Shown here piece by piece: positions 16,147 through 27,436 of a stretch of 64,000 bases of DNA. Within the stretch, counting starts at the first letter, position 1; each line of letters starts with the position of its first letter. The stretch comes from Methanomassiliicoccales archaeon RumEn M2. GTDB lineage: Archaea; Thermoplasmatota; Thermoplasmata; Methanomassiliicoccales; Methanomethylophilaceae. The stretch spans positions 19,051 through 83,050 of the forward strand of contig LJKL01000014.1 in NCBI GenBank assembly GCA_001421175.1, in the 5' to 3' direction. A program made the translations under genes and the position numbers. The notes beneath the pieces were generated by a model that had not been told where the DNA came from, searched no databases, and saw nothing but the letters and a program-made list of their open reading frames with translations.

Positions 16147-16881
16147 TCAGAGGAACAATCCGTGTTCGTTCAGCCAGGACTCCGCATCGTACCTCATGGG
16201 GTGCTTGGCGATGAGCCTGCGGTGATCGTACTCCATGTCGGGTCCGGGATTGAATCCGAGCATCAGATAGCACATCATGTGGTACACGCTGTAATCCAGC
16301 ACGTATTCCGGTATGCCCTTCTGGTCGAGGACCTTGCTGACCCAGACCACTCCCTGAAGGACGGATACCCCGGCGGCCTTCTCGCTGCCCGAATTGTCCC
16401 ATGTGAGGACGCATTCGATGTCGTCCGGAATCAGTCTCTGGTCCCTCAGGCGGTTCACGCAGTCGTTGAGGTCGTGGTAGTCGCCGATTGATGTCTTGGA
16501 GAGGTTCCTGCTCCTCTTCAGGAAGTCCTTGCGGTTGGTCCTGGTGAGCTGCCTGTCGGTGACGTAGTTGAGGAACACGTCGCCGTACTGTGCGTCCTGT
16601 CCGGTGATCTTGCTGAATAATACTTCAGCGAGATTCTCCAGTACATCGTCGGGGGCTCTGTCCAGATAGTCCGAGACGGTGAAGATGGCCCACTTGTAGG
16701 AGCGCTGCCATCTCACCTTGAAGTCCCTCAGAGCGGAGAACTCTGCTTTCACGTCGTCGTAACCGTACCTGTGTCCGACCATCGAGAAGATCTCGGTGAG
16801 ATGGCCGTCCGTGACGGTACGGTTCTTGCTGTTGTAGTTGGCGATGAGTATCTCATCGCCGGCGGTCTTTCCTTTCCACAT
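16147..16881 (-). CDS. Hypothetical protein, possibly a degenerate SprT-like zincin
   Basis: 244 residues. The C-terminal block EYVLDYSVYHMMCYLML followed 25 residues later by DHRRLIAKHPMRYDAESWL resembles the layout of SprT/DUF45 metallopeptidases (V-x-HELxH ... H), but the catalytic Glu and second His are not conserved. The N-terminal two-thirds is not recognised. It is the first gene of the six-gene minus-strand operon, which suggests that the operon centres on zincin-related folds (inference). Confidence 0.45.
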   Translation of the reverse strand: MWKGKTAGDEILIANYNSKNRTVTDGHLTEIFSMVGHRYGYDDVKAEFSALRDFKVRWQRSYKWAIFTVSDYLDRAPDDVLENLAEVLFSKITGQDAQYGDVFLNYVTDRQLTRTNRKDFLKRSRNLSKTSIGDYHDLNDCVNRLRDQRLIPDDIECVLTWDNSGSEKAAGVSVLQGVVWVSKVLDQKGIPEYVLDYSVYHMMCYLMLGFNPGPDMEYDHRRLIAKHPMRYDAESWLNEHGLFL

Positions 16882-16987
16882 GTTTTCACATCCTGGATCG
16901 GATCTTCCGTCGTTCCTGCGTTTACATTATGTGAGTTTCAGGTATTTGATGGTAGGTGAGAGGTCGGATTGATGGCTATTATGGCCC

Positions 16988-19900
16988 TCAATGTCTTCTC
17001 AAGAAGATGACGGCACAGCTCACAAGAGCAATCGCAACGACGACCCCGATGACGATAACGATCGGGAATCCTTCACTGCCGTTGTCGGATGGGGCATCCT
17101 CGAAGAAGATGGCGTATGTGGAGAAGTGATTGGTCTCGAAGACCACGTTACCATCGACCAGAACGGCATTCATATCTATTCTCTCGTTGCCGTTGATGAA
17201 GTACACCTTGACGGTCTTGCCTTCCGGCACAGTCTCGGTGAGCGGTACCGTTACCTTCGCCTTGCCCTCGGAGAACGTGGCACCTTCCAGTTTGACCTCT
17301 ATGACCAATTCAGCTTCCTCGATCTCGGTGCTGTTCTCGACGACATTGGCGGTGATGGTGACCTCGCTGCCTCCGATGGCATTGACCGCATCGTTATCAA
17401 AGGCGATGATGACAGGGGACTCCGTAACGGCAGTGGGAACGGAGACCTCGACGGAACTGCTGTTCGTCTTGGCCGTGTTGAAGATCTCGGTGATCTGGGT
17501 AGTCTGGTTTTCCGCAACGGTATTAGAATAGGTGGTCTCGCCTTGGACGTCCTTCTGGATAATCTCAGGTTCGAGGGCAGGTATGTTCCTTACGTCCATG
17601 GAATCGGAATAAGCGAAACCGTCATAGGTTCCGGATACGGAATAGGTGGTCACGCCCATGGAGCCTATCGCAGCTACTGTCTTTATTGATGATACGGCAA
17701 TGATATCGGCTATGTCGTGCTTGTGCGAACTATCGTTTGAACAGACGATATGGACTGTACAGCTCTTACCGTCCGCAGACCAGTCATAGGTCGCGGAATA
17801 TGCATGACCCAGAGCATCAATGTAAGAGTCTATGTAGGAGTCTCCGCACCTGGAGCATGTGTGGGTGGTGTATCCCTTCTCGGTACAGGTGGGCTGCGTA
17901 ACAGTCGCGACATGATTATGGCCCAATGCGTTGAGTTCAGAATAGGTAGAGTAATCGCACCTGGAGCACGTATCATAAGCATTCCAGCCTACCTCCGTGC
18001 AGGTGGGTGCTTTGGCATCATGATGGATGAGGTCGTGACCCAAGGCAGGCACATCGGTCTGGGCGATCAGCACCTCTCCGCAAACCGAGCAATGTTTGCC
18101 TACGGTCTTACCGGCTGTCGTGCAAGTAGCCGCGACCGCCTCGTCGATGACCTCCGTATGTCCTTTGTAGGCGATGACCGTCGATTCCTTTGATATCTCC
18201 ACGGTACACGATTCATCGGAATAGCATTTGCCGCACACAGTGCATCCCCAGTACTCTATGTTGCCATTCTCTGTGCATATGGAATCGGTGTGCGCATGAT
18301 GCTGTCTGGAGTGGCCCAATGCCGGGATGACGTTCTGTGCGACGATCACCGTACCGCATTCGGAACAATGACTGCCGGCGGTCAGTCCCGTTGCCGTGCA
18401 GGTGGGATCTACAGCGGAATCGTCGACCAACGTGTGCTCCTTCAATGGAAGGAGCCAACTGCCGGCCTCTATCTCGTTCTCCCCGTTCTCGTCTGAATAA
18501 TACCTGCCGCATTTGGTGCATTGCCAATACTGCGAGTTGCCTTGTACGGAGCAGGTGGATTCGTTTGCTGTGAAGAATGTCATCTGATGGATATGACCGA
18601 GTTTGGGAATCGGCCTGGTATCGGTTGCGTGACATACTGAACATTCGCGTCCTTCCTCCCCTTCGGAATCCTCGGTGGCCGATGTGATCTCGGACCACTC
18701 GCTCCATGTGTGTCCCAATGCACCCAATTCGCTGTACGTGGTATGGTTGCACCTAGAACAGGTATCGTATTCGTTCCAGCCAATCTCGGTGCATGTCGGA
18801 GCCTTGGCATCGTGGTGTACAAGGTCATGGCCGAGAGCCGCGATCTCCTGATAGGTACTATACGAGCACCTTGAACAGGTGTCGTAAGCGTTCCAACCGA
18901 CATCCGTGCAGGTTGCCGCCCTTGCATCATGGTGGATGGGATCGTGCCCCAGGGCAGGTATAGCGGAGTAGGTCGTGTAATCGCATCTGGAGCAGGTATC
19001 ATATGCGCTCCATCCTCCCTCGATACAGGTGGCCTCCCGTCCATAATGGTGGATGAGATCATGGCCTAGAGCATCGGTGTATGTGTCGATGTAGGAATCG
19101 GTACATCTGGAGCACGTATGGGTGGTGTAACCCCTCTCGGTGCAGGTAGGATGGGTAACTGATGCGGAATAATCATGACCCAAAGCGGGGATTTCCGAGT
19201 AGGTCGTATATGAACATCTCGAACATGTATCGTAGGCGCTCCAGCCTATTTCGGTACACGTCGGTGCTTTAGCATCATGGTGGGTGATATCATGACCTAA
19301 TACGGCAAGCTCATGGTATGTGGTATAGTCACACCTTGAACACGTATCGTAGGCATCCCAACCCACTTCGGTGCATGTGGGTGCTTGGCATCGTGGTGGA
19401 TTAGGTCGTGACCGAGGACAGGTATCTCTAGGTATGTCGAGTAATCACATCTGGAGCAAGTGTAGTATTCTTCCCAACCAATCTCGGTGCAAGTCGGAGA
19501 TTGAGCGTCATGATGAACCAGATTGTGACCTAGTGCGACCAGTTCGTGATATGTAGTGTAATCGCACCTAGAACAGGTGTCGTAGGCATCCCAGCCAATC
19601 TCGGTGCAAGTCGGAGATTTAGCATCATGGTGGATGAGATCATGACCGAGGGCCACTATTTCCTGATAGGTGGAATAATCGCATCTGGAACATGTATCGT
19701 AGGCCTCCCAACTCACTTCGGTACAGGTAGAGGCCTTAGCGTCATGATGGATTAGGTCATGACCCAAAGCATCAGTATATGTGTCGACATAGGAACCTGT
19801 GCATCTTGAACAGACGTGGGTTGTGTATCCCCCCTCGGTACAGGTGGGCTGTGTAACGGTAGCGACATAATCGTGACCGAGGGAGGGTATCTCCTGATAT

Positions 19901-21534
19901 GTTGTGTAATCGCACCTTGAACAGGTATCGCAGGTGTTCCACCCTACCTCGGTACAGGTGGGAGATTTTGCGTCATGATGTACCAGATCGTGACCGAGGG
20001 CCGCCAGCTCATGATAGGTCGTGAAATCGCACCTTGAACAGGTATCGTAAGCGTCCCAACCCACTTCGGTGCATGTCGGTGCCTTGGCATCGTGGTGGAT
20101 GAGATCGTGGCCGAGAGCATCGACTTGTGAATCCACATATGAATGTCCGCAGACGGAACATTCGTGCGTCGTGTATCCGCCAGAAGTACATGTCGGCTCC
20201 GTTACGGTATCGACATAGCTGTGTCTCAACGGGATTGTCTGGGAAGTGCCGCGGATGTTCAGGATGATGGCCTCGGTCATCGAATCCGTTAGTCCGGAAC
20301 CGGTAAGCGTCAGTGTCGTCTCCGCATCCGTACAGGCATGGATCGGCGTGAAGACCACGGTAAGCACCGTATTGGATGCTACGATGTCCTCCATAGAGAT
20401 TATGGAAAACTTCAGTTTCCCTTCACCAACTTCTTTATCGTTGACGTTGAAGAACGACGGGGAGAACCCCTTCGTCGATTCCGAATAGGTCAGTTTCGAT
20501 GTGTCGAAGTTCAGGATGAAATCCCCGGCACCGAGGTGGGAGTTAGCCTCTAAATTGATCTGCACCGTGACTGTGTCCGCCTGTGCATCGTACGATGATT
20601 CGCAGTACATGGCGGGCTTGTCCTCAACATAGGTGTTGTCATAAGCGATGTTCACGGTGGTGGAACAGCCGTTGCATTGGACGAGATTCAGTTCGTCATC
20701 GTACAGTTCCGATACGACTATCGAGATCTGGGATGAAGTACTCACATTCTGGAGTGTTCTGAACCTGAGGGTCATCAGATCGTAACCGTTGCCGTATTCC
20801 AGCGATACGAACGAGAGGTACACGGAACCGGTCAGCGACGTGTTGGAATCGACGGTCTTCCCGTCAAGGAACGAACCGTTGGTCAGCGATACGAGTTCGA
20901 ACAGTTCAGAATCATAGGTGACGGTGACCGAACCGGAAAGGATCTGGTTGGTGCTGAATGAATATGATAAATCGAATGTGCCGTCTATGGATGTGGATTG
21001 GGTGGAGTTGGTGTAGATGCTGCAGTTCTTCGTTACTGTTCTTTCGGCGATATCGAAGGAACATCTGCACCCAGATACATCCGCCGGGTCGAGGGATTGG
21101 TCGTATGCCTCGTTGACGAGGATGTCGAAATATGTCGTTCCCGGAGCGGCTTCCGATGATACCGTGTACATGAAGTAGAAAAGAAGCGTCTGTGAATCAC
21201 TGCCGCCATCATCGAACAGGTAGGAGAAGTTCAGGCAACCGTTGGACAGGGAGGAATCGTACATCGAACAGGATGCGCTGTTGTATGCGTTGTTGATGTC
21301 CAGATCGATCATCTCGGTATCATAATGGACTTGGATATCTAGTGATGCTATGTCCTCCAACGATTCGATGTACACGTAACAATATGCAGAGTTGCCTTGT
21401 ATCACGGAGGATTCGGTGCTTGCCGTCAGTCCGTTCCCATCGACAGCATCCGCTGATGATGAAAGGAGAACGGACGAGCAGACACACAGCAATGCTATGG
21501 CCGCTACGGACAGCTGAGCACTCTTCGGGATCAT
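16988..21534 (-). CDS. Giant surface protein: three cohesin-like modules, Cys-rich repeats, C-terminal anchor
   Basis: About 1,515 residues after repairing one lost T at 19385-19386 (A on the coding strand). The N-terminus has a signal peptide, with a hydrophobic core AAIALLCVCSSVLLSSS. Residues about 35-420 form three modules of about 125 residues with cohesin features: ESSVIQGNSAYCYVYIESLE, a V-x-YD(T/S)-E-(M/L) strand, and a late I-x-V(N/S)E-x-YD strand. Then come about 20 Cys-rich repeats of about 39 residues, a Thr/Val-rich beta region, and a C-terminal helix (IVIVIGVVVAIALVSCAVIF) followed by LRRH as membrane anchor. The gene just upstream encodes a secreted protease ending in a dockerin, so this protein may be its scaffold. 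Cohesins in archaea are known but sparse. Confidence 0.75.
17805..20220 (-). repeat. About 20 tandem Cys-rich repeats, roughly 117 bp each
   Basis: Within the giant surface protein gene, a unit of about 39 residues recurs. Consensus: a GHDLIHHDAKAPTC start, then TEVGWDAYDTCSRC, then DYTTYHELxAL, to the next GH. Each unit has one Cys, a CxxC pair and an LGH, so it could bind a metal or form disulfides. Most copies fall in the HHDAK class. Every third to seventh copy is a YTTHxCSRC variant with YVDTYTDALGH, and two degenerate longer units lie in the C-terminal half. DNA similarity between copies is high enough to promote recombination or assembly collapse. Confidence 0.85.
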
Positions 21535-21538
21535 TCTC

Positions 21539-24500
21539 TCACATTGTCAGCGTTGTTACCTTCCCGTTAATGTACTGGAGTATCCTGAGGGCTTCGGAAC
21601 TGGACAGGACACCGTCCTCGTTGAGGTCCGCACGGATGAACTGATCGTCGGTGAGGATGATATCGCCGTTGATGGATTTCATGATCATCAGGGCATCACG
21701 GGTGGTTATGGTTCCGTCACCATCGACATCACCCCGGCGAGAGATTGTGGATGCATCTTTGATCACAACGTAATACGGTTCAGCACTAGTTCCTTTAGAA
21801 ACGATGTTAACTCCGTCAAAGACCTCTATATAATACTCTAGTCCATCTAAAGATAGTTCATTACCATAAATTGTTCCGCTGTATTTGTCATTCTGTCTTA
21901 GCATCTGAATTATTTTCCATTCGTTTGATCCAGTACTACGATAGTATAAAAATGCAGATTTTACTCCAATATTATCGTTTGCTGTACATGAAATGACGAG
22001 ATTATTATCAATATAGCCTTGATTAAGTGGAGTGTGATAAATTGACGGAGATATTGTGTCCAGTGGTGTCGCAATTATTTTTCCAGCAGGTTTTGACTCC
22101 GAAAAATCAGACATCACCACAGTATAAGTATACCAATAGGAAATGCCGGGCTCAGCATCACAATCTGTATATGAATTAACTCCTGCAGGAATAATGTTGT
22201 TGTTTAAACGAACAAAATTTCCATCTTTCTCAGAACTTCTGTACACATTATAGCCCATTAGAGTATCATAGTCGTCCTGGTACCAAGAAATAGTTACCTC
22301 GTCTCCACTCACCTCACTCCAAATATTCATCGATAATGAAGACGATGTATCAACATCAAATTCAAAATACCCTCTTGTTGATAAAATGGTCATGAATTGG
22401 TCCGTCTCAGAACATCCTCCTTTTGTTCTGAAAAACTGAAGTCCATTCTCCATTGTTTTTCTCAAATCTAAGATACCTTCCCATTTTGTATTGCTGATAT
22501 ATTCCCCTAAAACACGACATTCACTAAATGGCTCAACAGAACCATAATACAGGTAAAATGGCACATCAACATCAACATTCCTTGAAAATTCGACAATTAC
22601 AGAGTATTGTTGTTTATCTAATGTCGTCACTTTATCCCCATTACGTCGTATATAGTGACATTTTTTATAAATGGCCAAAGGCTGTCACAATCCAAATTTT
22701 CTAAGCTAGTAAAATTAATGATTGGTTCGCCATTACTCTTGTATTCTGTGATCATCTGATTATAAGCGCCCATTTTTGCAACATTACCAAATTCTGGATG
22801 CGCATTTACGACCAGTGGAACCGCCATCTCATTCGAATTGTTGGTATTCATAAAACCACATTATTGACGAATAATCCGTCACTAATCATACATACTCTAG
22901 AATAATTTGCAGATAATGGTCCATTTCCAACTATCAATGTATTTTCTACTTTTTTTACAAAGTCCCATGAAATAAAATTGCCCTCTTCAATATCAATAAC
23001 TGAATCAATTATCTCTTTGAATTGTGCCTGTGTACCATGGGCTCCGATAAAATGGAATTGGTGAACGAAGATATCTGAAGGGCCCTTCCGTCTGGATTGT
23101 AATTATAAACTACATCTAGGTTGTAAAAACAATGATCCAGTTCCATTGTCGCTGCATCGTTGGCAAGACTCCAAGAACCATCGGCCGCATGGATGACTAC
23201 GTTGTTGATGTCTGCGTATGTAATAATCAAATGCCCAGCAAAATCTTCATTAGTGTCTCTTCCATCAAATAATGTGATATATCCGTTCTTTGCAAACATA
23301 TCGGATGTTTTTATTTGAATCCGATCATCTTCAGTACCCTGCAAAATTAAGTTTCCAAATAGCCTTATCGAAGGGTAATAATCGTTATCTTCATCCATAG
23401 TAAATTCTATTTCTGACCCAGGTTCAAAGGTAATGGTTACTCCGCTGGGTATGGTTAAATCATTAGACAGAAGATATTTTTTCTCTTTAGAATAAACAGT
23501 GTCTTCCATAATTAAAGAGGGTAATTTAAACCCATTCATAACTATGAACTGGATGATACCGTCCTCATGATAAAGTGTATCATCTGATTGATCCCATCCA
23601 TTTTCATATGTGACATGAAGATTAATGTTTACTGCATAATCATTTGGACAATCCGGAGATATTACAATATCAAAATATTTTGTAACACCCACCATGTTTC
23701 CATTTTCATCGAATGTCTTTCCACAATCTCTGATGGAATACGTACCGATGTCACTTAACTGAATTGTATTTTCAACAATGTTAACATAGGGGTCTGTGAT
23801 GCTACTATCACCATTACGATATGCATCGATTGTTGCAATTACATTTGTTGCGTATCCCCCCCCTATTTCTTAGTTCAATAGCCAGATGTATTCTTTCACC
23901 GGCATCAATTATTCTATCAGCATTGTTCATGTCAGAATAATTTGAGTCATCAAAACAGTAGTAATCATACATCTTCACATACGGTGATGGGACCTTAGTC
24001 AAAGCATCATGTGCGTTTGCAAATGCATACGGGCCCATTGGAAGTATAGTTCCTGTATTGGTTATTTGGGATTGAATGTATTTATTTGAATATACATCCC
24101 GATCTGGATTTTGGGCACGCAATAATGCAGCAATTCCTGAGATGACAGGGGCCGCCATAGAAGTCCCACTCATTTTTGCAACCCTATTGTTTATCCAGGT
24201 CGAAACAACGCTCTCTCCACAAGCAAATACGTCATACTCAATAGAGTTGTACGGATTGTGATCATAATTCGAAAAAGAAGAGACGGCGCCGTATGCATTA
24301 CAACTCATGACCCCTACTACATATGTTAATGCTGCGGGGTAAACCACTTCGACAAAAGGTATGTGGTGTGGGCATCCAGGTTGGTTGCAATAACCATTAT
24401 TCCCTGCAGCGGCTACAAGTACGCATTGAACATATGCATTTTCAAGTGCATCTTCAACTGCCATTGAAATAGATGTTCCGCCAAAAGACATATTAATTAC

Positions 24501-25415
24501 CGATGCTCCATTCATGTATGCATACTGAACAGCCGCAGCAATACTAGAATTGGTAAAGTATCCAGATGAATTGCCCGCCTTCAAAACCATCACTTTACAA
24601 TTCCAAGCAACTCCAACTGTTCCGACCGTATTATTCTCAGCAGCCACTATACCGGCGACATGAGTGCCGTGTCCGTTATCGTCCATCGGATCGTTCGTGT
24701 TAGCGACGAAGTTCCATCCACGGTAATCATCAACATACCCGTTACCATCATCATCGATTCCGTTATCAGGAATCTCCGCGGTATTCACCCAAATATTATT
24801 CCTGAGATCGATATGGTTGTAGTCAACACCCGTATCGATGACCGCGACCACGACACTAGGATTCCCTCCGGGACTGACGGAGTTGTTAGCGAGATATCCC
24901 CATCCGTCCCTGATGCACATAGTGTCCAAATAGGTCTGTTCGGAAGCATTCGGATTCGAAGACACATCTATCGACTCGATCTCCCCGTCCGCACCCATGA
25001 CATAATCATAATCCACCTTCTGGAACAGTCCCGAATCGTTCAGGGCCTTCACGGTTTCCTTCGTATCCACACCATCTGAAAGCTCGATGCGATACCATAC
25101 GCTGTTAGGGAAAAGGGGAGAACAGTTGTCATACTCTATACCGTTCAACTTGGATTCATCAAAGGAATCGTCCTTGATCAATACTGCCCCTTCGACGAAC
25201 TCGCCCTGGGGTTCGTCCGACAGTACGCCGAAGCTCTGCGTACTTACCGGCTGGTTCACAGTCGTTTTGACAACATTCTCATTACCGTTGTCCGTGACAT
25301 CCGTCATTCCGATACTGGTCGAATCATCGCCATCGAATGCACGATATGCCACGGAAGCACTCGGTACACACATAACAATGACCAACAAGACCGCTAACAA
25401 TTTCTTGCTCATCAT
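21539..25415 (-). CDS. Secreted subtilisin-like protease with C-terminal dockerin, four frameshifts
   Basis: The N-terminus has a signal peptide (LLAVLLVIVMCVPSASVA) and a propeptide. The S8 triad is visible as VVVAVIDTGVDYNH, DDNGHGTHVAGI and MSGTSMAAPVISG. Further on there is a parallel-beta-like region, a fibronectin-III-like domain (DEVTISWYQDDYDTLMGYNVY) and a type I dockerin with two EF-hand-like loops, DVDGDGTITTRD and DLNEDGVLSSSE. The frame is broken at 23856-23863 (C8), about 23078, 22852-22855 and about 22641; single-base repairs rejoin one chain of about 1,290 residues. The middle is much more AT-rich than flanking genes. It lies 4 bases upstream of the cohesin-bearing gene, consistent with enzyme plus scaffold. 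Confidence 0.8.
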
Positions 25416-25615
25416 GTGTATTTCACCTTGTCTAAGGTATTAATAATAAAGATATCCGAGCGTGCGTATTTGTATTTGATTGAGAAAGACGGGATCTTCT
25501 ATGCGGATTATCGCATCTTATCGTTTAATTTCAAAAACATTAGCCAGTAGGAAATGAATGAAATAAAACACCCCCTTCCGCGCGGTGTATATATGTATCT
25601 TGTTTCCCGGAATTC

Positions 25616-25635
25616 GGGGGGCCTAACGGTCCCCC
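25616..25635 (-). terminator. Possible hairpin downstream of the eight-gene operon
   Basis: GGGGGCC TAAC GGTCCCC forms a short GC-rich stem with one mismatch, just after the stop of the RNase III-like gene at the end of the long minus-strand operon. There is no clear T-run after it. It is offered as a weak terminator candidate. Confidence 0.3.
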
Positions 25636-25643
25636 TGTTCGTT

Positions 25644-26369
25644 TCAGGTTTTAGCGTTCGGAGTAACCTCAGCGGGCGGTGTCTTCTTCTTCCTCGAGGT
25701 GTCGATCCCCGCCCATGCGTCCAGGGTCACTGGGGCATGACCGAAGATATCCTTGAGAAGTTTCTTCTCCACCCCCGCCTCCACCAGACGTTTGTAGTAG
25801 ACCGCGACGATCTCCTTCTCGGTCATCCTCCCGTCCGGCGTGGCGGGCTTGGATTCCTCGCTTAGAGTGGAATAGAACTCCCTCACAGCCTTTACCATCC
25901 CGAAGCTGCTCTTACCGGAGATGTACCTGACGAACTCGTGGAACGGGAAATCCCCCACCGTGAAATCGGCGCTGGACAGATGGTCGTATGCGTACCCCCC
26001 GACGGGAAGCTTCTCGGGATCCGTCGTCCATGATGAGGTAGGCACGGACATGATCTCCGTCCTTGCGTGGAATCCCTGTTTGGCGAACACGAACGCACGG
26101 GGATCCCTCTCCAGCTTCTTCACGTTCATGTACCGCTTCGCTTCCTTGGTGTCCTTCCCTTCGAGGTACAGTTTCTCCGTGATGATCATTTTCAAAACTG
26201 TGTCACCCAGAGTTGCCAGCGAACCGTTGGAGTACTCCTTGTTTGAGGTGTTTCCATTGTTCAACACATTCACACACATGGCATTCGCAAGATGGCTGAT
26301 GTCTCCTGGCTCGTAATGTATCAAATCAGCCAATTGTTTCATCCTTTCTATGATTCTCTTCTTTTCCAT
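25644..26369 (-). CDS. RNase III-fold-like protein, catalytic positions altered
   Basis: 241 residues from the ATG at 26369, one base after the upstream stop; an upstream extension in frame is not needed. The block YSNGSLATLGDTVLKMIITEKLY resembles the RNase III signature (N-ERLEFLGD-x-VL-x-x-x-x-x-x-L), but the first Glu of the signature is not conserved while the LGD Asp is. Later segments are unrecognised, and the C-terminus is basic (SRKKKTPPAEV). It is the last gene of the eight-gene AAA/helicase operon. It could be a pseudo-nuclease that binds structured RNA, or a diverged nuclease. The assignment rests on one motif. Confidence 0.45.
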   Translation of the reverse strand: MEKKRIIERMKQLADLIHYEPGDISHLANAMCVNVLNNGNTSNKEYSNGSLATLGDTVLKMIITEKLYLEGKDTKEAKRYMNVKKLERDPRAFVFAKQGFHARTEIMSVPTSSWTTDPEKLPVGGYAYDHLSSADFTVGDFPFHEFVRYISGKSSFGMVKAVREFYSTLSEESKPATPDGRMTEKEIVAVYYKRLVEAGVEKKLLKDIFGHAPVTLDAWAGIDTSRKKKTPPAEVTPNAKT

Positions 26370-26370
26370 C

Positions 26371-26937
26371 TCAATGCCTTTCTTTTGATTGATTATCATC
26401 ATTTAAGAAATCTTCTGGAAAACCAAGATAGGTTTCAGAGTCTTCAGTAATGATGATCTCCACTTGTCTGGCTTCCTCGGAATAAAACTGTTCCAGAGAT
26501 TCATCTTGGATTATTATCCTCTGGTTAGAGCTGCCCCTGTGCGTCAGGTATGTGTTTCTTTTGCTCTCGTCGTAACGTCCTGTAATTATTACCGAAGAAA
26601 GATTCACTATCGACTTCTGAAGTTCATTGAGTTCTTCCAGCTCGTACCCTGTAAAAAGAACGATATCCAAACCGAGTTCTCTGATGTGTTTGGAAAGAAT
26701 CAGAAGATCTTCTCCTTGCTGCAACGGCTCCCCACCGATGTATGTGACCCCTTTTGTGTTCGAGTCAATTATCTGGCTTAAAAGATCTTTCACCGCGGTT
26801 TCTTTACCAGATGATCTATCCCACAATTCCTTATTCATACATCCTTTACAGCGGAGAGTACATCCGGAGAACCAAATGACAAAACGTTTCCCATGACCGT
26901 AGATTTCACTGGTTTCGGTGGCGTAAACTGTTAGCAT
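26371..26937 (-). CDS. Radical SAM protein related to NrdG-type activases
   Basis: 188 residues. The cluster motif CTLRCKGC (CxxxCxxC) is preceded by the YGHGKRFVIWFSG segment and followed by GVTYIGGEPLQQ, as in the anaerobic ribonucleotide-reductase activase family. No class III reductase gene (nrdD) is adjacent. Its start codon overlaps the stop of the DUF1257-like gene (TGATG), so it is coupled to the AAA/DUF1257/DUF2997 operon. It may install a glycyl radical or another radical-based modification on an operon product or nucleic acid (inference). Confidence 0.7.
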   Translation of the reverse strand: MLTVYATETSEIYGHGKRFVIWFSGCTLRCKGCMNKELWDRSSGKETAVKDLLSQIIDSNTKGVTYIGGEPLQQGEDLLILSKHIRELGLDIVLFTGYELEELNELQKSIVNLSSVIITGRYDESKRNTYLTHRGSSNQRIIIQDESLEQFYSEEARQVEIIITEDSETYLGFPEDFLNDDNQSKERH

Positions 26938-27436
26938 CAGTAAACTCTCTTCACGAGCATCAGCTTTACTTTGCCGTTCTCGACTGTTTCTTTGACCGAA
27001 TAGCCCATCGCTTTGGCTTTAGCTTCGATGGCCATCTTTTGGCCATAACGAAATCCTGTTTTTCTAATTCGAGTTTTCTGCGATCGTATTCCAATTGGTC
27101 CTGTTCTTTCTTAATCTGCCTGACCTTGAACATTTCCATGTTGATACGGGCCTGTTCAGCAAGGGCCTTCTGCTCTTCGATCTTGAGTTCGCGTAACTTC
27201 GATTCAACATCAGCAACGGTAGAATTGATCTGTTTGAATTTCTGTATCACGGATGTCCGATAATCCTCGGTCCTGATGAAGTATGACGTGCCCAGTTTCT
27301 CTATGACACAATCAGTTAAACGGATACGATCGCCTACAATTTCATAGCTTTCTCCGCATTTCTCGAGGGCATAGGTGAGATTCTTGAGTTCGCATGTACA
27401 AAACTTCAGGGTCAAAATACGGACGTGGCTACTCAT
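26937..27436 (-). CDS. DUF1257/Ycf35-like protein, frameshifted
   Basis: The N-terminus MSSHVRILTLKFCTCELKNL and the segment ALEKCGESYEIVG match the start of DUF1257/Ycf35 proteins. The middle is a long charged coiled coil (KLRELKIEEQKALAEQ...). Frame is lost in the T-run at 27037-27040. One extra A on the coding strand restores MAKKMAIEAKAKAMGYSVKE, then a C-terminus ending KVKLMLVKRVY typical of the family, with a stop overlapping the next start. Length is about 166 residues. The family is of unknown function and is known mainly from cyanobacteria and plastids. It follows the DUF2997-like gene with a 4-base overlap. Confidence 0.65.

Noticed and set aside
17805..20220. Possible CRISPR array because of regular repeats
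   Set aside because: The units are about 117 bp, coding and in frame throughout a surface protein, with no unique spacers between short repeats.
21539..25415. Several independent small genes in the protease region
   Set aside because: The fragments are collinear, start without ribosome-binding sites, and rejoin with single-base repairs into one subtilisin-dockerin protein.
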